Shown here one piece after another: positions 24,661 to 36,690 of a DNA stretch of 64,000 nt. Made by a program: the position numbers and the translations under genes. Each line of letters begins with the position of its first letter. Position 1 is the first letter of the stretch. The notes beneath the pieces were generated by a model. That model ran no database searches, was not told the origin of the DNA, and was given only the letters and a program-made list of their open reading frames with translations. Source of the DNA: Rostratula benghalensis. Its lineage: Eukaryota > Chordata > Aves > Charadriiformes > Rostratulidae. Where the stretch lies: assembly GCA_013399305.1 (NCBI GenBank), contig VXAI01000116.1, positions 2,115,077 to 2,179,076 of the forward strand, given 5' to 3'.

Positions 24661-27600
24661 GTCAGCTGGGCAACATCTTCTACCATACAGAAATAGCTGT
24701 AGCTGCTTCTGGTGCATTCCCTCCTATTGCTCCAAGCCAGCCCCAATGGCATCTGCTGAGTCTGTTTGTTGGTCAAGCCCTAGCTCTTTGTGGGGTCATT
24801 AGTAACTTGGCATCTGCTAGCAGCTACAGTTCTCACCTTCTCAGAACTGGCATTTATTATCCTTCCGCGGTTATAATGGCCTTTGGTAAAGGGGAGCTCT
24901 GTGTGTGCATTACAAAAAGTTGTAGCTGTGAGCCAAAGCTATGCTGAGGTAGGAGTTGTTGTCACCCTGAGAGCTAAGTCTCGCATTCTCTTCTCTGTGA
25001 TGCTTGCAACACAAGCCTTACACCAGGTAAAAAAAATAAAAATAGCATGGACCCTAGGCATGAAGTCCTGATCCAGATTTCATCTCTACCAAAGTGTTTC
25101 TAGGAGAAGGGGCTCAGATGCTGCATTCTGGTCCGGGGCAATGACTAATGAAAATGCTTCACTTGGGTAGTTACTGTGCTTCTGTCTGTGATTTTTGTCT
25201 GCCTCCAATGCAGTCCAGGTTGCTATGGCTGTGCCAGTGTGAGACTGGCTCCCCTGCAAGAAATCATGAAAAGAAGTGGCTGCATTTCAGCTTCTTTATT
25301 AAAATATGTCCGGGGTGCTCAGCAACCTGAAAGGTCTGTGTATTTTAATAACTCCATGGCTGTAGTAGCCAGTCATTCAGCACCTTTCCATGCCTTTTCA
25401 CTGTAGTAATTGTGGTTGTTATTAATGCCTTCTGCAGGTGCTGAGAATAGAGTAGGGCTGCTGTTGTTTAGCAGCTCATCAGAAGTAATCCCTGTGTGAG
25501 GCAGCCTTGGCTATGTAGCCTGCTTTAGGGGTCCTCACTTAGGAAGAATGTCTCCAGTGAGAGCCCATCAAGCTGCAGAAAACAGCACAGCTGATGGCAG
25601 GAACCATCTGCCTGCTTCACTTGTTCTGTTGCATCTCCTGGGGATATCACCAAGAGTGCAAGCCTCCGTTATAGCTGTTGGTTTTATGGGGAGATGAGAA
25701 TGTCTGCTTCCAACAAAAGCTGTTGCCATAGCAGCTCCGTGCTTTAAGAATGTCTTCTTAATACACCCCTGACATAAGGGTTAAATGCAGTACAAAGCAA
25801 GTGATTTAAGAGCCAACGTAGTCAGGCCTTATGTTAAACCCATAACTGAAATGAAGCCTTTGGGCCCAGCTTTCCTTATCCAAGTATCTCCATGTCCATC
25901 ACTTCAGCAGTAGATAGGCACATCATGTTCAGAATTCCTTGGTGCAAGCTGACTTATTTACCTGTGTTAACATCATACTGCAGGTTACTTTTACTGCAGC
26001 CTAGGAGAGTGGGCAAGTCTGTGTGTTTTCCACAACTAGGCAGATTTTAACTATGACAAGAACTTTAAAAGTGCAATGATGCAACTAGGCCAAGTTTAAG
26101 AATAAGACATCTGAGTCTACAGTAATTATGGTACCAGAAGTGGGGCTGAGGAAGCTAAGACAGGCTGGCTTGCATGTGTTTCCTCTGCATGTATATTAAA
26201 ATACATATTGAGAACAAAAGGAGGCTCAAGTGGCAAACATCAGGCTGCAGCATGGTTAACTTCCCAACAGACTTGGTTGGGTTTTGTTTTTTTTTCCAAC
26301 GCTATCTCAGGTCTGATACCGAATTTCTACCTATTAGAAGCAATTTCAGTGTAAACTGGTTTTGTTCTCCTCTTGCCACATTAGCATGGAAAATGCTAAA
26401 ATTTCATTTGTTTATATAAATATTTTACATTCTCATTCTTCATGCATATTGTCTAGGCTATTGCAATAGCCTAAATTTGCTGTGGTCCTTTTGTGAACCT
26501 GTAATAAGAGGTTAAATGAGCAGAGAAACAAAGTTCTGTCAGATGCTTGCAGCTCTTGGCATAGTAACACAAAATACAAGCTCAGAAACATAAATACTAC
26601 CGGTACCTGCATTGAATTTGGAGTCCAGGGCCTGGATGCAGTGCACAGCTACATTCTGAGTAAAATATTTTGTGAAAGTAGGTATGTTATCTGTAATTGA
26701 TTAAGGGGGCAAAATGCTCCTTTGTGTGCCTGGTCCAGCTTTGGGCACTGTCTCCTGTTAGCCTTAGTTGTCATGAACAAGACCAAACATCACCCACACA
26801 TGCACACATTTCTAGGCTGGTTGCCTTCTTCCCTGGTTTCTGTGCTGTAGTCAGTACATTTTGACTGCTTCAGTAATCAGCCTGGACTGTGACTGTTGAA
26901 GCACCACAGCTGAAATGGGACCCAGGTCAGAGATGTACCACAATCCACAGGTTTTGGGAGGTCCTCTGATGCCTGTGTCGCAGGGTGGACAGGTGGCTTT
27001 CTGTGACCCTGATCAGTGCAGATGCTCTCCCACCAAAGTAGGTAATAAGTGAAGTGTTCATTTAGCCCTGAGACAGGCTCCTGACCGCTACCTTCACTGA
27101 GCCACAGCCTGCTTCCCTAACCACAGCTCTGTAATGTCTTCAGGGGACCCACCTGCAGTAATTATGGCTGCACATATAGCCATGTAATGTAAAGCACCTG
27201 GTAGAAATTGCAGCTGTCAGTTAATGTTTGTCTCCAATATCTTGAATATGGAAAACTAGGGAAACACCCTTCTCCATTAGTCTCCTTCACTTCCCTTCCA
27301 TTAATTTTTAGCTTTGCAGGCAAATATATCACACCCCGTGAAAAGTGACGGAGGAAGAGTTGGTGAACATGGGCTGTGTACAGTCCTACATTGGTGAGCA
27401 GTGAATAAACTGCTTTGTCACCATGGTCACTGGGGGACTTGGAGCCCGAGGAGGCACTGCATGCCTCTGGAGCCTGTCCACTCCAGCTTAATTAGTGCAA
27501 ACCACTTGTAGGCTTGGACGAGGCACTGCAAGATGAAGTACATTATTATATTTCCAGCCTCAGGCTCGCAATTGCTACTCCTTTGATCTCACAATTTACC

Positions 27601-30600
27601 ATTAGATATTTTTTTTTCAAATATGTCTGACTAAATTAAATTTGGAATTCTGTCTCATTTCCATTTAGTAATTATAACACTCTATGCTCAAGGTTAGATG
27701 TTACTAAATCTCACTCTTGAATTACAGACAAGGTTTGTCGAGTTGAAAGTATCATCCTTGACAGGTACTGCAGTCACTGGGCAATAATAATATACCTGCC
27801 ACATCAGTATGCAGAGAAGCCAGACATCATGGTTTAGAGTCTCTTTAACTGTTTTCTCTTCCAGAACTTAGTGTGGCAATTACATGAATCAAAACTAAGG
27901 TAAAATCTCTATTGATGTGAAGTCTGGAAGACAACTACAGTCCCGCTTGAAATGACATCTTGGTAGGCTTTAGCATGTGTTTTTGGTGGACTGAAGAACT
28001 GGAACAGTGTCTGAAAGAATGAGCTCTGAATGAGTGTAAGAGGCAAGCTCCTTTTCAGTGAGGATAGCCTAAATTCTGCTTTCTTCCCTTCAGAGCTGTC
28101 AATGTTAGCGCTGTCTTCATAGGTGGATCCCTGCTGCCCTCTAGGAATTTTTATAATGAAATATTGTCAGTATTACCACTATACCTGTATCACAAGCTGT
28201 GGATTCCTTTATTAATGTTCAGTCATAATGTAATTGAAAATACTTCAGATTTCTACAGACTGCTGAATTATCATACACTATTTTTGTAAGACCTTCAGGA
28301 GTTTTGCAAAGCCTCTCCATTACTGCTGAGTTCTTTAAGGCATTGGCAAAGAAAGTAGAAATTTACTTGTAATTTCAATAAACTAAAAGTTAAAGCAGCT
28401 TTTCATTTCAGTTTATCCTTGCCTGTCAGCAGAATAGAGGATGTCACATTGCACAACCCTCATTTTGTAGAGACACGGTATGCACTGAGTCTAATAGAAA
28501 TGCAATTTCTATCATTAGAAAGATTTTCTACTCTAAATACCCCTTAGAAGCGTATTTAGCAGGCGGTGAGCATACCAGCTCCATATATTGTTGTAAGAGA
28601 TAGATTAAAAGCAAATCCCAAACTGTGAAGAAAGGTTTATTGCGAACAGGCAATTTATAATCGCAAATGGGTAATTAGGATCAATATTGATGCCTCATCA
28701 TCCTTTCTTTTACGTCTCCCCTCATAAGGAAGAATGAGTGGTATGACAACATTGTGTGGGATCTGGCCCTTGTTATGAAAATAGTGGATTAGGTAACTGT
28801 CTGTGGTTAATGAATGCAGCTTGATTGCCTAGGATTAGTCCAGAGATAAATGCAGTGAAAATAACTAACTCTGAGTATCTAACATCTGAGTATTCTGAAA
28901 GGTCCTTTTTAAAGGATTATAAATTTCCATTTAAATAATAAATGTTTGAATATGTTGCAGGATAGATATTGAACTGATTGTTTAAGAAAATAAATTTTAA
29001 TTATATAAATTAATATACATTTTAATTAATTGGAAGAAGCCCCACTCCACGTGGTTGATGTGTGGCATTTAAAAGTGCACAGCATCAAAGGTCAGACCGA
29101 CTACCCTGGACTCCTCACACAGAAATGGCGTGTGGATAGCAGAGCAGAGCCTGGATTGCTGGCAAGGTCTGCTGTGTCAGTGTGTCCAGCTTTGGCAGGG
29201 CAGCAGGAGACCAAAGGGATCAGAAAGGCGAGTTTGTGGAGCACAAAGCTGAGAGATGGATCAGTCGCCTGGCTTCCAGCCCAAGTTTTCCAGGATTCTT
29301 GCTCTGAAATAAGCTCAATGATACCCAGGTGCTTCACAGCGGTAAGGGTTGTCTGGAACATGTCCTGACGTGGTGTGCACGTGTAGCATCACTGCAGGGA
29401 CTGGCTGTGGTGTGGCTTGTGCCTGCTGGATTTGTTTTCGCAGGCCTGTTCAGTAACAGGGGGCTTTGCAAAGAAAAAGAAAATAGGATTTTCTGACTGC
29501 TGTAATGAAGTGGTGTAACAGGAGAGTATCTGCCCTTCTGCACTATCCTTAACTGCATCACAGTATTCAGTGGGCTGATACTTTTTTGTCTGAGTAGCTT
29601 CCCTGGTAAGTTTGTTTGAAGGCGTAATTAGGAAGTAAAATTCACTTTTACAGCTGATTAACAAAAAATAATCAGTTCATCTTTCATGAAGGCTAAGTAC
29701 AATGTGTCCATAAAATTGAACATGAATGATTTTTGGAATAATGTTTTTAGCTCCAGCATGCAGTTGTGCATTTAATGACATGATTACATTGACATCACGG
29801 CGTTGATATCAACAGGTGTTTGAGAGGTTTTTATTCTTAGTTAAATGACGAGCTTGCAGAAGCCTGCTGCTCATGTTTGGACCAGTTTAACCCTATTGTT
29901 CTCAGTGGAAATATTCCCAACTTGCACCTTGTATTGGGGTTAGAATTGGCTGGTTGCTTGTTGTGCAGTACTGTAATATATCTGTTGTCGTATGCGGTAC
30001 AGGAAAAAGTGTTGATGCAGCGTTGATTCTATTTGTGTTGTGATCAATAAAACCATGATGTCTGAGGTGAAATAGCTTAAAATGAAGGTTGGTGGAAGCT
30101 AATACAAATCCCTGTAGTGAAATTAGGGATTTACTTTGCTACAGACTGATTTACATGAGGGAAAATACTGTCACTTAACCAGAGTTGGTAAAAGACATAA
30201 TGCGTATGTGCTTATTGCTGTGAATAGATGTCTCTGAAAGCTGTTTGTCGTGCATCTGACTTCTGTCAGTTGATGCAGTCTGACCTGTGAGATTGTTATG
30301 AGAGGGAATTTGTTGAGGAGCAGGTTAATCCCTAGCATCTTCTTGAGCAGTTGGGCCAAATTCTTGGCAAGTCTTGAATCAAAGGAGTAGCAGCCTGGGC
30401 AGCTTCCTGGGGCAGAGCATGATGTAGGGAATGGGTCACAGGACCACTACAGCCACTGATCCTCCTGTAGTGGTAAGGTCTGTGCCCCACTGCTTATGGG
30501 TGTCGTTTCCATATTATAACTGGGATTTCCATCCCTGACTCTCCTTATTGCAGTATAGCATCACTGCAGTCTCTGATTCCTGGAGATGTGGATGAGTTTG

Positions 30601-30633
30601 GATGCATGTCTGCTACAACTGCAATTCTGTCCA
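24661..30633. other. Repeat-free intron; candidate conserved non-coding sequence
   Basis: There is no recognisable CR1 or long simple repeat in 6 kb, and 26.4-29.0 kb is unusually poor in open frames. The composition around 27.4-28.9 kb (AT-rich with homeobox-core TAAT/ATTA motifs, such as CTTAATTAGTGC near 27490) is typical of vertebrate intronic conserved elements. Conservation itself cannot be seen from one sequence. The stretch 28920-29030 is very AT-rich. Confidence 0.35.
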
Positions 30634-30657
30634 TTTTTTTTTTTTTTTTTTTTTTTT
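30634..30657. repeat. T24 homopolymer run
   Basis: Twenty-four T in a row, followed by CCCTCCCCCC. No transposon body was recognised on either side. Confidence 0.95.
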
Positions 30658-33600
30658 CCCTCCCCCCACTTGAAATAACTCCAGCTGTTGGTGTTTCACA
30701 CAGCTCAGTGGTTCTCAAGCCAGAGAGGTTCTCTGTGCCCAGCTTTCTGTTTAGCAGACTTCATGTTAACATCAAACATCACTTGGGACCTGCCATTTTG
30801 TTGTGTTTGAGGCTTGTGGATGGTGCTAATCACATTGTAAAATGTGACCAGTGATTTTGAAAACCTGTCTCTGCACCCTCCCGCTGCTGTGTTTCAGTCA
30901 CCTTTGTGCTTTCAAGGAGGGAGCAAGGACTATTTGGGTCTGGTTAAGAGCAAAGAAGCAAATCTCAGTCCATTGCTGCTGGGCAAGTACAGCCTGCTGG
31001 AGTCCTCAAGTGTGTCCTTCAGGAAGGAGCAGGAGGAGCCAGGTGCTTATCTGTTTGTAGCTTATACCTGAAGCTTTTATTCTCACAGAAGTTAATGATG
31101 CTTCTGATAACTGGTGTTCCCCTCCTGTTGTGTGGCTGGAGCACCTCACCAGCCAAGGAGGAGACAGGAGGCATAAAGGGCTTGGCCACTGTTGATTCAG
31201 TAGTGTCAGCTTTCCTCTTGAAACTGGATCCTGGAGCTCAAAATAGGGCCAAGGTTCCCAATGGGCAACTGAGCTTGAAAATGCCCCCACTGTGGAAAAA
31301 AAAAAAGTGAGCATTCAGCAGGCTAAGGGAGACAGGGAAAAGTGCTGAGTTTGTTCTTTGGGTGATTTGATTTTTACAGCTCTAAAATTGCATTAATTTC
31401 TCGTGATGGAGAAATTACGCTCTGAATTTACTTGGGGTTTCTGTTGTTGGTTGGGACTTTTTGTATTTTTAGGAATCAAATACTTAATTTTTTACTTTTA
31501 ATTTCAAGTGTAGACTGTTTATATACTGTATGTTTGCAGTATTTTTAGCAGAGGATTTAGGCTGAGAATAGCTCCATGACAGCATGCAATATTCAGTCCA
31601 TTCAGAAGGAAGGTTTTCAATATCAATAGCTGTCATGAGTGCCTTGAAAACTGGTGTGTCAGCAAATTTGTGTTCTTGTGGTAGGCAAGCAAAAAGTCTA
31701 TGCTTACTTGATAGGGCCAAATTCTGCTTGTCTCTGTAACCTCAGAAACTACACGTCATCACCTGGTGTACAGGATGGTGATACAGTTGCTATTCATTAA
31801 TTATTGTTCCCAAATACATTGTCATCTGAAGTTTTATTAATCAAATTTTCTGTATTTTGATGAGTCTCATAAATTTCTAATGCTGTGCAGCTTCCAGGTC
31901 CCGGCCTTCACAAATGAGCAAATAAATTACTGGTTCCCAGAACCTGTCTGTGAGACTCGGCAATTTTTCCAGCATCTCTACTAAAAATGTCTTTCTGACT
32001 GTTATTTGCTTTATGGAGTCTATGGTCAGGATCAGCAACTCCTTTACCCTTAAAATAACTGCTCAGGGACTAAATACAGAGGAATTGTGTTGGGATGTAG
32101 GAAAAACGTTTAGCTAATCTGTTTGGTTGGTTTTTAAGTAAGGTTAGAAAATGCAAGATTTTCTTTCAGATCTTGACTGAACATAAACATTGTTCATCCC
32201 TTCCCTGAATGCAATCTGGGAACAATTTCGGGGTGGTTTTGTCCTCAGAGAGGATTTGCTTTTAAATGGTTGGCTGCTGCAAACCTCCCAGGTCTCCCTC
32301 ACCTTAGTCTTTTGTACAGTAGATTGTTTGGCTTCAGAGGAAGATTGTTACATACCTGATACTGCGCAGGTTGGGATAACTTGTATGGATAGCAGATCCT
32401 TCCTTTAAAAAAAACAAAAGCATATACAAACAAAATACCAAGAAAAGATGTTTTAAATGATACCCAGCAAAGATGTTTTAAGTGATAGCTATATTTCAAT
32501 TCCCAGACCTGCATCTTAACCCTGAAATGAAGTTCCTCATTTGGTTCAGTCAGCTGAACTGCTTCACCTCACCCTCTTACTGCAAAGAAACTGTTTGACC
32601 TGTACTGTATAGTTTGTGATGCAAATGAATCTCCCAATTTCTTTTCTAACCCTGTATATTGGATAGGATTAGCAGTTTATCCCAATGCAGTCTTCCAGCT
32701 ACTTTTCTGTAATGGAATTGCATGTTGCTACCCCAGCACTGGAATCAGTCTCTACTGCCCTTTACCTTCCAGTGTGGTTCCTGCAGCTCCATGCAGACAC
32801 ACCACAAACTTCTTTTCACCCTTGAGAAATACCTTCAACCATTACATCTTTCCTCATCCTTGTCCAAGGAATAGTGATGTTTTCAAGGCTAACAGTACCT
32901 TTAAAAATAATTTATATACAGGGACACTGAATTGGAATGGTGAGTGACCTAGTCCCTAGTGATAGGATGACATCCAAGCAGCTGACTATGAGCATCCAGC
33001 TGCCTCTTTTCATAAAGTGACTGTGCTGAATTTACTCTTGTAAATTTACTCTTGGGTTGGTTTGTTGTATGCAGGCAAGTTTTTCCTGTGTGTAGTGACG
33101 ATAGGTCTTCCTTACCATGTTAAGTGTCCTTCTGGCTGATCAGATACCCATGCTGGCAATGAGATAAGATGTAATTCTGTTTTGACTGCTTCCAAGGTCA
33201 GAGCTTTTGTTTGCATGGCTCCGAGCAGATCTGGTAGGCTGCTGCTGATATCCTTGCCTATCTTCTTTTGATCGTAAGCCTCCTTTGCCCTTTGCAGGGA
33301 GCAGAGACAGAGAGGTGGACTACGAAGAAACGTGTTTTGCAAGAAACTATGGGTGAATTCTATGGATGTAAGTGCAGAAAGCTGTAGAATTGGCTGGATG
33401 GAAGGTTGCTTATGGCCTGAGCTACCAGCAGCATACAGTATTAGCACATTTCGAGCAGCATTTCTCTGTTGCTACTTGTAAAATAATCAGTGAGAAGCTC
33501 TGAGAACCACACAACTAGATTTGACAAGCACAAGGGCCAAGATGAGCTGGTTTGCAAGGTATGCAAAGGTTCTAGTGGTGTTCTGGGGTTTTGGTAAGCC

Positions 33601-35843
33601 ACGCTGCAATGGTGATGGGAAGCAGTCAGAGCAGTCCATCTTCTGGACAGAGAAAGTTCAGTTATATCCCTGTAGCTACAACTCCTGGCAAGTGACAACA
33701 GGGAGTCTGTTCCATTGCTGAAGATAACTCAGGTGACACATATCTCTGGACTCTACAATAGTGTGGGTAGCAGTAAAAGGATCTTCTTGGTTCATACCAG
33801 TGCTAGTTACCAAAGGACTGTATTAACTGACGGTGGGCGAGTACAGCCTGCTCTAGGATGGCTCTGAAGTGCAGAGTAGTTGGGTAGTAACTTTCTTTTC
33901 AGTGCCTGTAGAGAGCCTGCCTGCATGAAAGTCAGGTGAGAATTACCATCTGCTGAAGATGCAAGCTTAGCACCTTGCTACAGCAGTCCCTGAGGGAAGT
34001 CTAGCAGTCACCAGCCTCTCACCCAACAGGCTTGGTGCCTGGCTGTGTTTTTTCCCCAGTTGTGTGCTTAAATACTAATAGAGAAACTCATGTGGTTCTT
34101 TTGCCATTTTTGAGAGAGAATGCACATGCTGTCTGGGAGGTTCAGTTTTGTTTGGTAGTGTCCCAGAGAGATTTAGTTTGTTTTGCAAGTAAGCTCTTTC
34201 TCATAGGTCTGAGGCAGCTTGCAGCTGCTTCAATAAGCTTGAAGCTTTATTTCAAAGCTTAGCAAAAGAAAATAAATGGATGCATTTGTCAGACATGACA
34301 GTGTCACAGCTCTCACACCAGCCGACAATGAGATGGAAGATTTTGTTTAGTATACATACAAGCCTGGCCTTTGGATAACCATTTTGGAACCTATGGCCCT
34401 TTCAAGATGGCTTAGGAGAGGTGGAGGGGTAATGAAGCAGTGGGACCCCTGGATTAAGAGACTTGAGGTGGCACTGTCCCAAATGTAGGGAAAAGAGCAG
34501 CTGGAGTAGGTGCTTGTTATATGATGGTTATACATACTGTTTGCTTTCCATCTGTAGCTATTAGAATATTACCATTTTCTGTTGCGCTGTTTACCCAAGT
34601 CATCCAACACCTCGTTACTTCAGGAGGGGATTACTGTAATGAGCATGGCACTACATCTTAAGACCACTCATAAATTGAAACTGGTGCAAGAGGCCAAGGA
34701 TTGGCTTATTAAGTGGAGTTGAAGGAGGCTAACTTGACCATAGTACTTTGGAATGCGCAGTGGCAGCATGCTGATTTGTAGGTGACAGCATTATACCTTT
34801 TACAGTTAGGATGGCAGCTAACCATCAGCTGATCTTTTCTTGTGCTGTAAGGGAGGTCTTCTGTGCTGCTATGAAGAGGGGGTTGCTGGAAGGAGATGCT
34901 CTTCTCAAGTTGCAGTGTGGTGCCTCTCTCCTGATGCAGCATGACTGAGTTGTGTGGATCCTCGTGTGAGATGTGGTTTTTTCATTGTGTGATTAAAAAA
35001 GGGTAAGTGAAGCTCTTCCACATGTGCTGCAGTTGGTTGTTAGATTTCTTTAGCCTGCAAAAAGTAATACAGTAAATGTAGTGAATATCACAGATGATTG
35101 GGTTTATGGGATACCTGGGTTAAAGGAAGTCATGGAGCAAAGCCAGTTTTTAGGTATTGGTTGGCTGTTCCCATGAGCACATATATGTGTGTGGAATGTT
35201 GATCTAGAGTCATTCTGAGGGCCAGGTTTGCTTGCTGGGAATCACAGTTGTCTTAGATGTCTGGAGCCTAAATCAAAAAAGCCAAGGCACTGCTCTCACC
35301 TCCCACCCCCCTCTTGTCTTTTCTGGGGTATGTGTGTCCTTGTCCAGTAACTCCTCCTTGGAGGAAACCTGCACCCATTATCCCTTCCCCAGAAGTCACT
35401 CCTATCTTAGCACAAACAGAGCCTTTTGTGGGCTCTCTCTGCAGGTGATAGCCTTGCAATTAATGTTCCTGACCTCATGGGTCTGAAGAAGTAACCCATT
35501 TTAAAAAAACAAACCAAAGCAAAAAGGCTACACCTTGTGTGGAGTTACTGAGCACACAGTTGTATTTACTTAGGGATAAAGCTTAGGAGATTAGAAATCA
35601 GCTGAAATCAGTAGCATTTCTAAATGTACTAGGTTTTGTTTTGTCTGTCCTTCATGTACAAACTGTCTGCACACGCTGCTCAGGGTAAACCTGAGAGCTG
35701 CTCACTGCAGTCTGGTCTGAGACCACATGTCCTGCAAGCACCACTTTCCCTCTCACCTGAAGGTTTCTTACTACATCTCTCTGTAGCAACACCTGAGGCC
35801 TTCCTTTTTCACTTGTCTTCATCACATGGATGTAGCTTTTCCT

Positions 35844-35845
<2 letters not shown>
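30658..35845. other. Intronic sequence, nothing recognised
   Basis: The only repeated element noticed is a 20-bp near-duplicate (AAGATGTTTTAARTGATA) at 32443-32462 and 32468-32487. Confidence 0.55.

Positions 35846-35875
<30 letters not shown>
35846..35875. repeat. T30 homopolymer run
   Basis: Thirty T on the + strand, equal to an A30 run on the minus strand, immediately downstream (minus sense) of the mosaic remnant at 35876-36690. It could be the tail of a retroposed transcript or a simple expanded run. Confidence 0.95.
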
Positions 35876-35984
35876 CCTTCTTGCTTGAGCAAAAATGTAG
35901 TCCAAGGAAATTCCCAAAGAAGCAGCAGCTGCTTGGTGTAATGACTCATGTAATAAATGTAATCGCTTATGATCATTTTTGGTC
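35876..35984 (-). other. Coding-like tail between CR1 piece and A-run (minus strand)
   Basis: The minus strand reads open with a natural-looking peptide (short piece: LHLLHESLHQAAAA) up to the A-run. It is not CR1. It may be a continuation of the glycoprotein-like remnant at 36193-36690, but I cannot assign it to a family. Confidence 0.3.
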
Positions 35985-36192
35985 TGGCATGTACATCTTA
36001 TGTACAAGTTTGTGCCCATTTCCTCTTGTTCTGTCACTGGGCACCACTGAAAAAAGACTGGCCCCTTCCTCTTGACACCCACCCTTTAAGTATTTATAGG
36101 TGTTGATCAGATCCCCCCTCAGTCTTCTTTTCTCCAGACTAAAAAGACCCAAGTCTCTCAACCTTTCCTCATAAGAGAGGTGCTCCAGGCAT
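35985..36192 (-). mobile_element. CR1 LINE internal fragment (minus strand)
   Basis: The minus-strand peptide has [20 protein letters not shown] then [18 protein letters not shown] and [13 protein letters not shown], the usual CR1 ORF2 segment. It lacks the CR1 3' end, which is unusual because CR1 copies are normally truncated at the 5' end. The minus-strand frame runs without a stop from the neighbouring remnant into the CR1 piece. Confidence 0.88.
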
Positions 36193-36690
36193 TGATAAAC
36201 CCTTATTACATGATTCTTGCTAGTAGTGTTGTCCCACTGACAGGTCAGGAATAAAGAATCTCTGAAAACCTCTTTTTGCCTAAGTTCTTTTGCAACTGCC
36301 TTACATCCACTATGCCAAGGTTTTCTAAAATAGTGCTTTACCCAGGTACTATCTATAAGTTTGACATGTGTTTGGTTCCATCTTGCCCTGTATCTAAAGC
36401 CATTATAAGGCTTACAATAAGGATCATAACAGTCCATTCCTGGTGATAGTGTCCACTCACATTTGCTTTTCCCTAGCTAATTCCCTCAAGGCTTGGTTCT
36501 ATTCAGACAATAATTTCATTTTCCTGGGTATTGTATTTTCCAGGTATCTCCTTCTTCCTTGCAGAACCCAGTTCCATTACGTACTGTACATAAGCTACTT
36601 ACCAACCACTTAGGTTGGGCAGGTCGGGCTACCCATGGCCATTCTTTTGATCCTGCTGCCTTTTTAATTTTCTGTTTCAGGGGATGTTGA
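36193..36690 (-). pseudogene. Broken glycoprotein-like coding remnant, possibly endogenous retroviral env
   Basis: The minus strand carries natural-looking coding sequence in at least two frames, separated by frameshifts or stops near 36440-36530. It has several cysteines and three N-glycosylation sequons (NGT, NQT, NTT), and aromatic-rich short motifs such as [12 protein letters not shown] and WVKHYFRK. This suggests a secreted or surface glycoprotein, and an old retroviral surface-protein relic is the best guess. I recognise no LTR, gag or pol nearby and cannot name the family. The remnant is non-functional as it stands. Confidence 0.35.
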
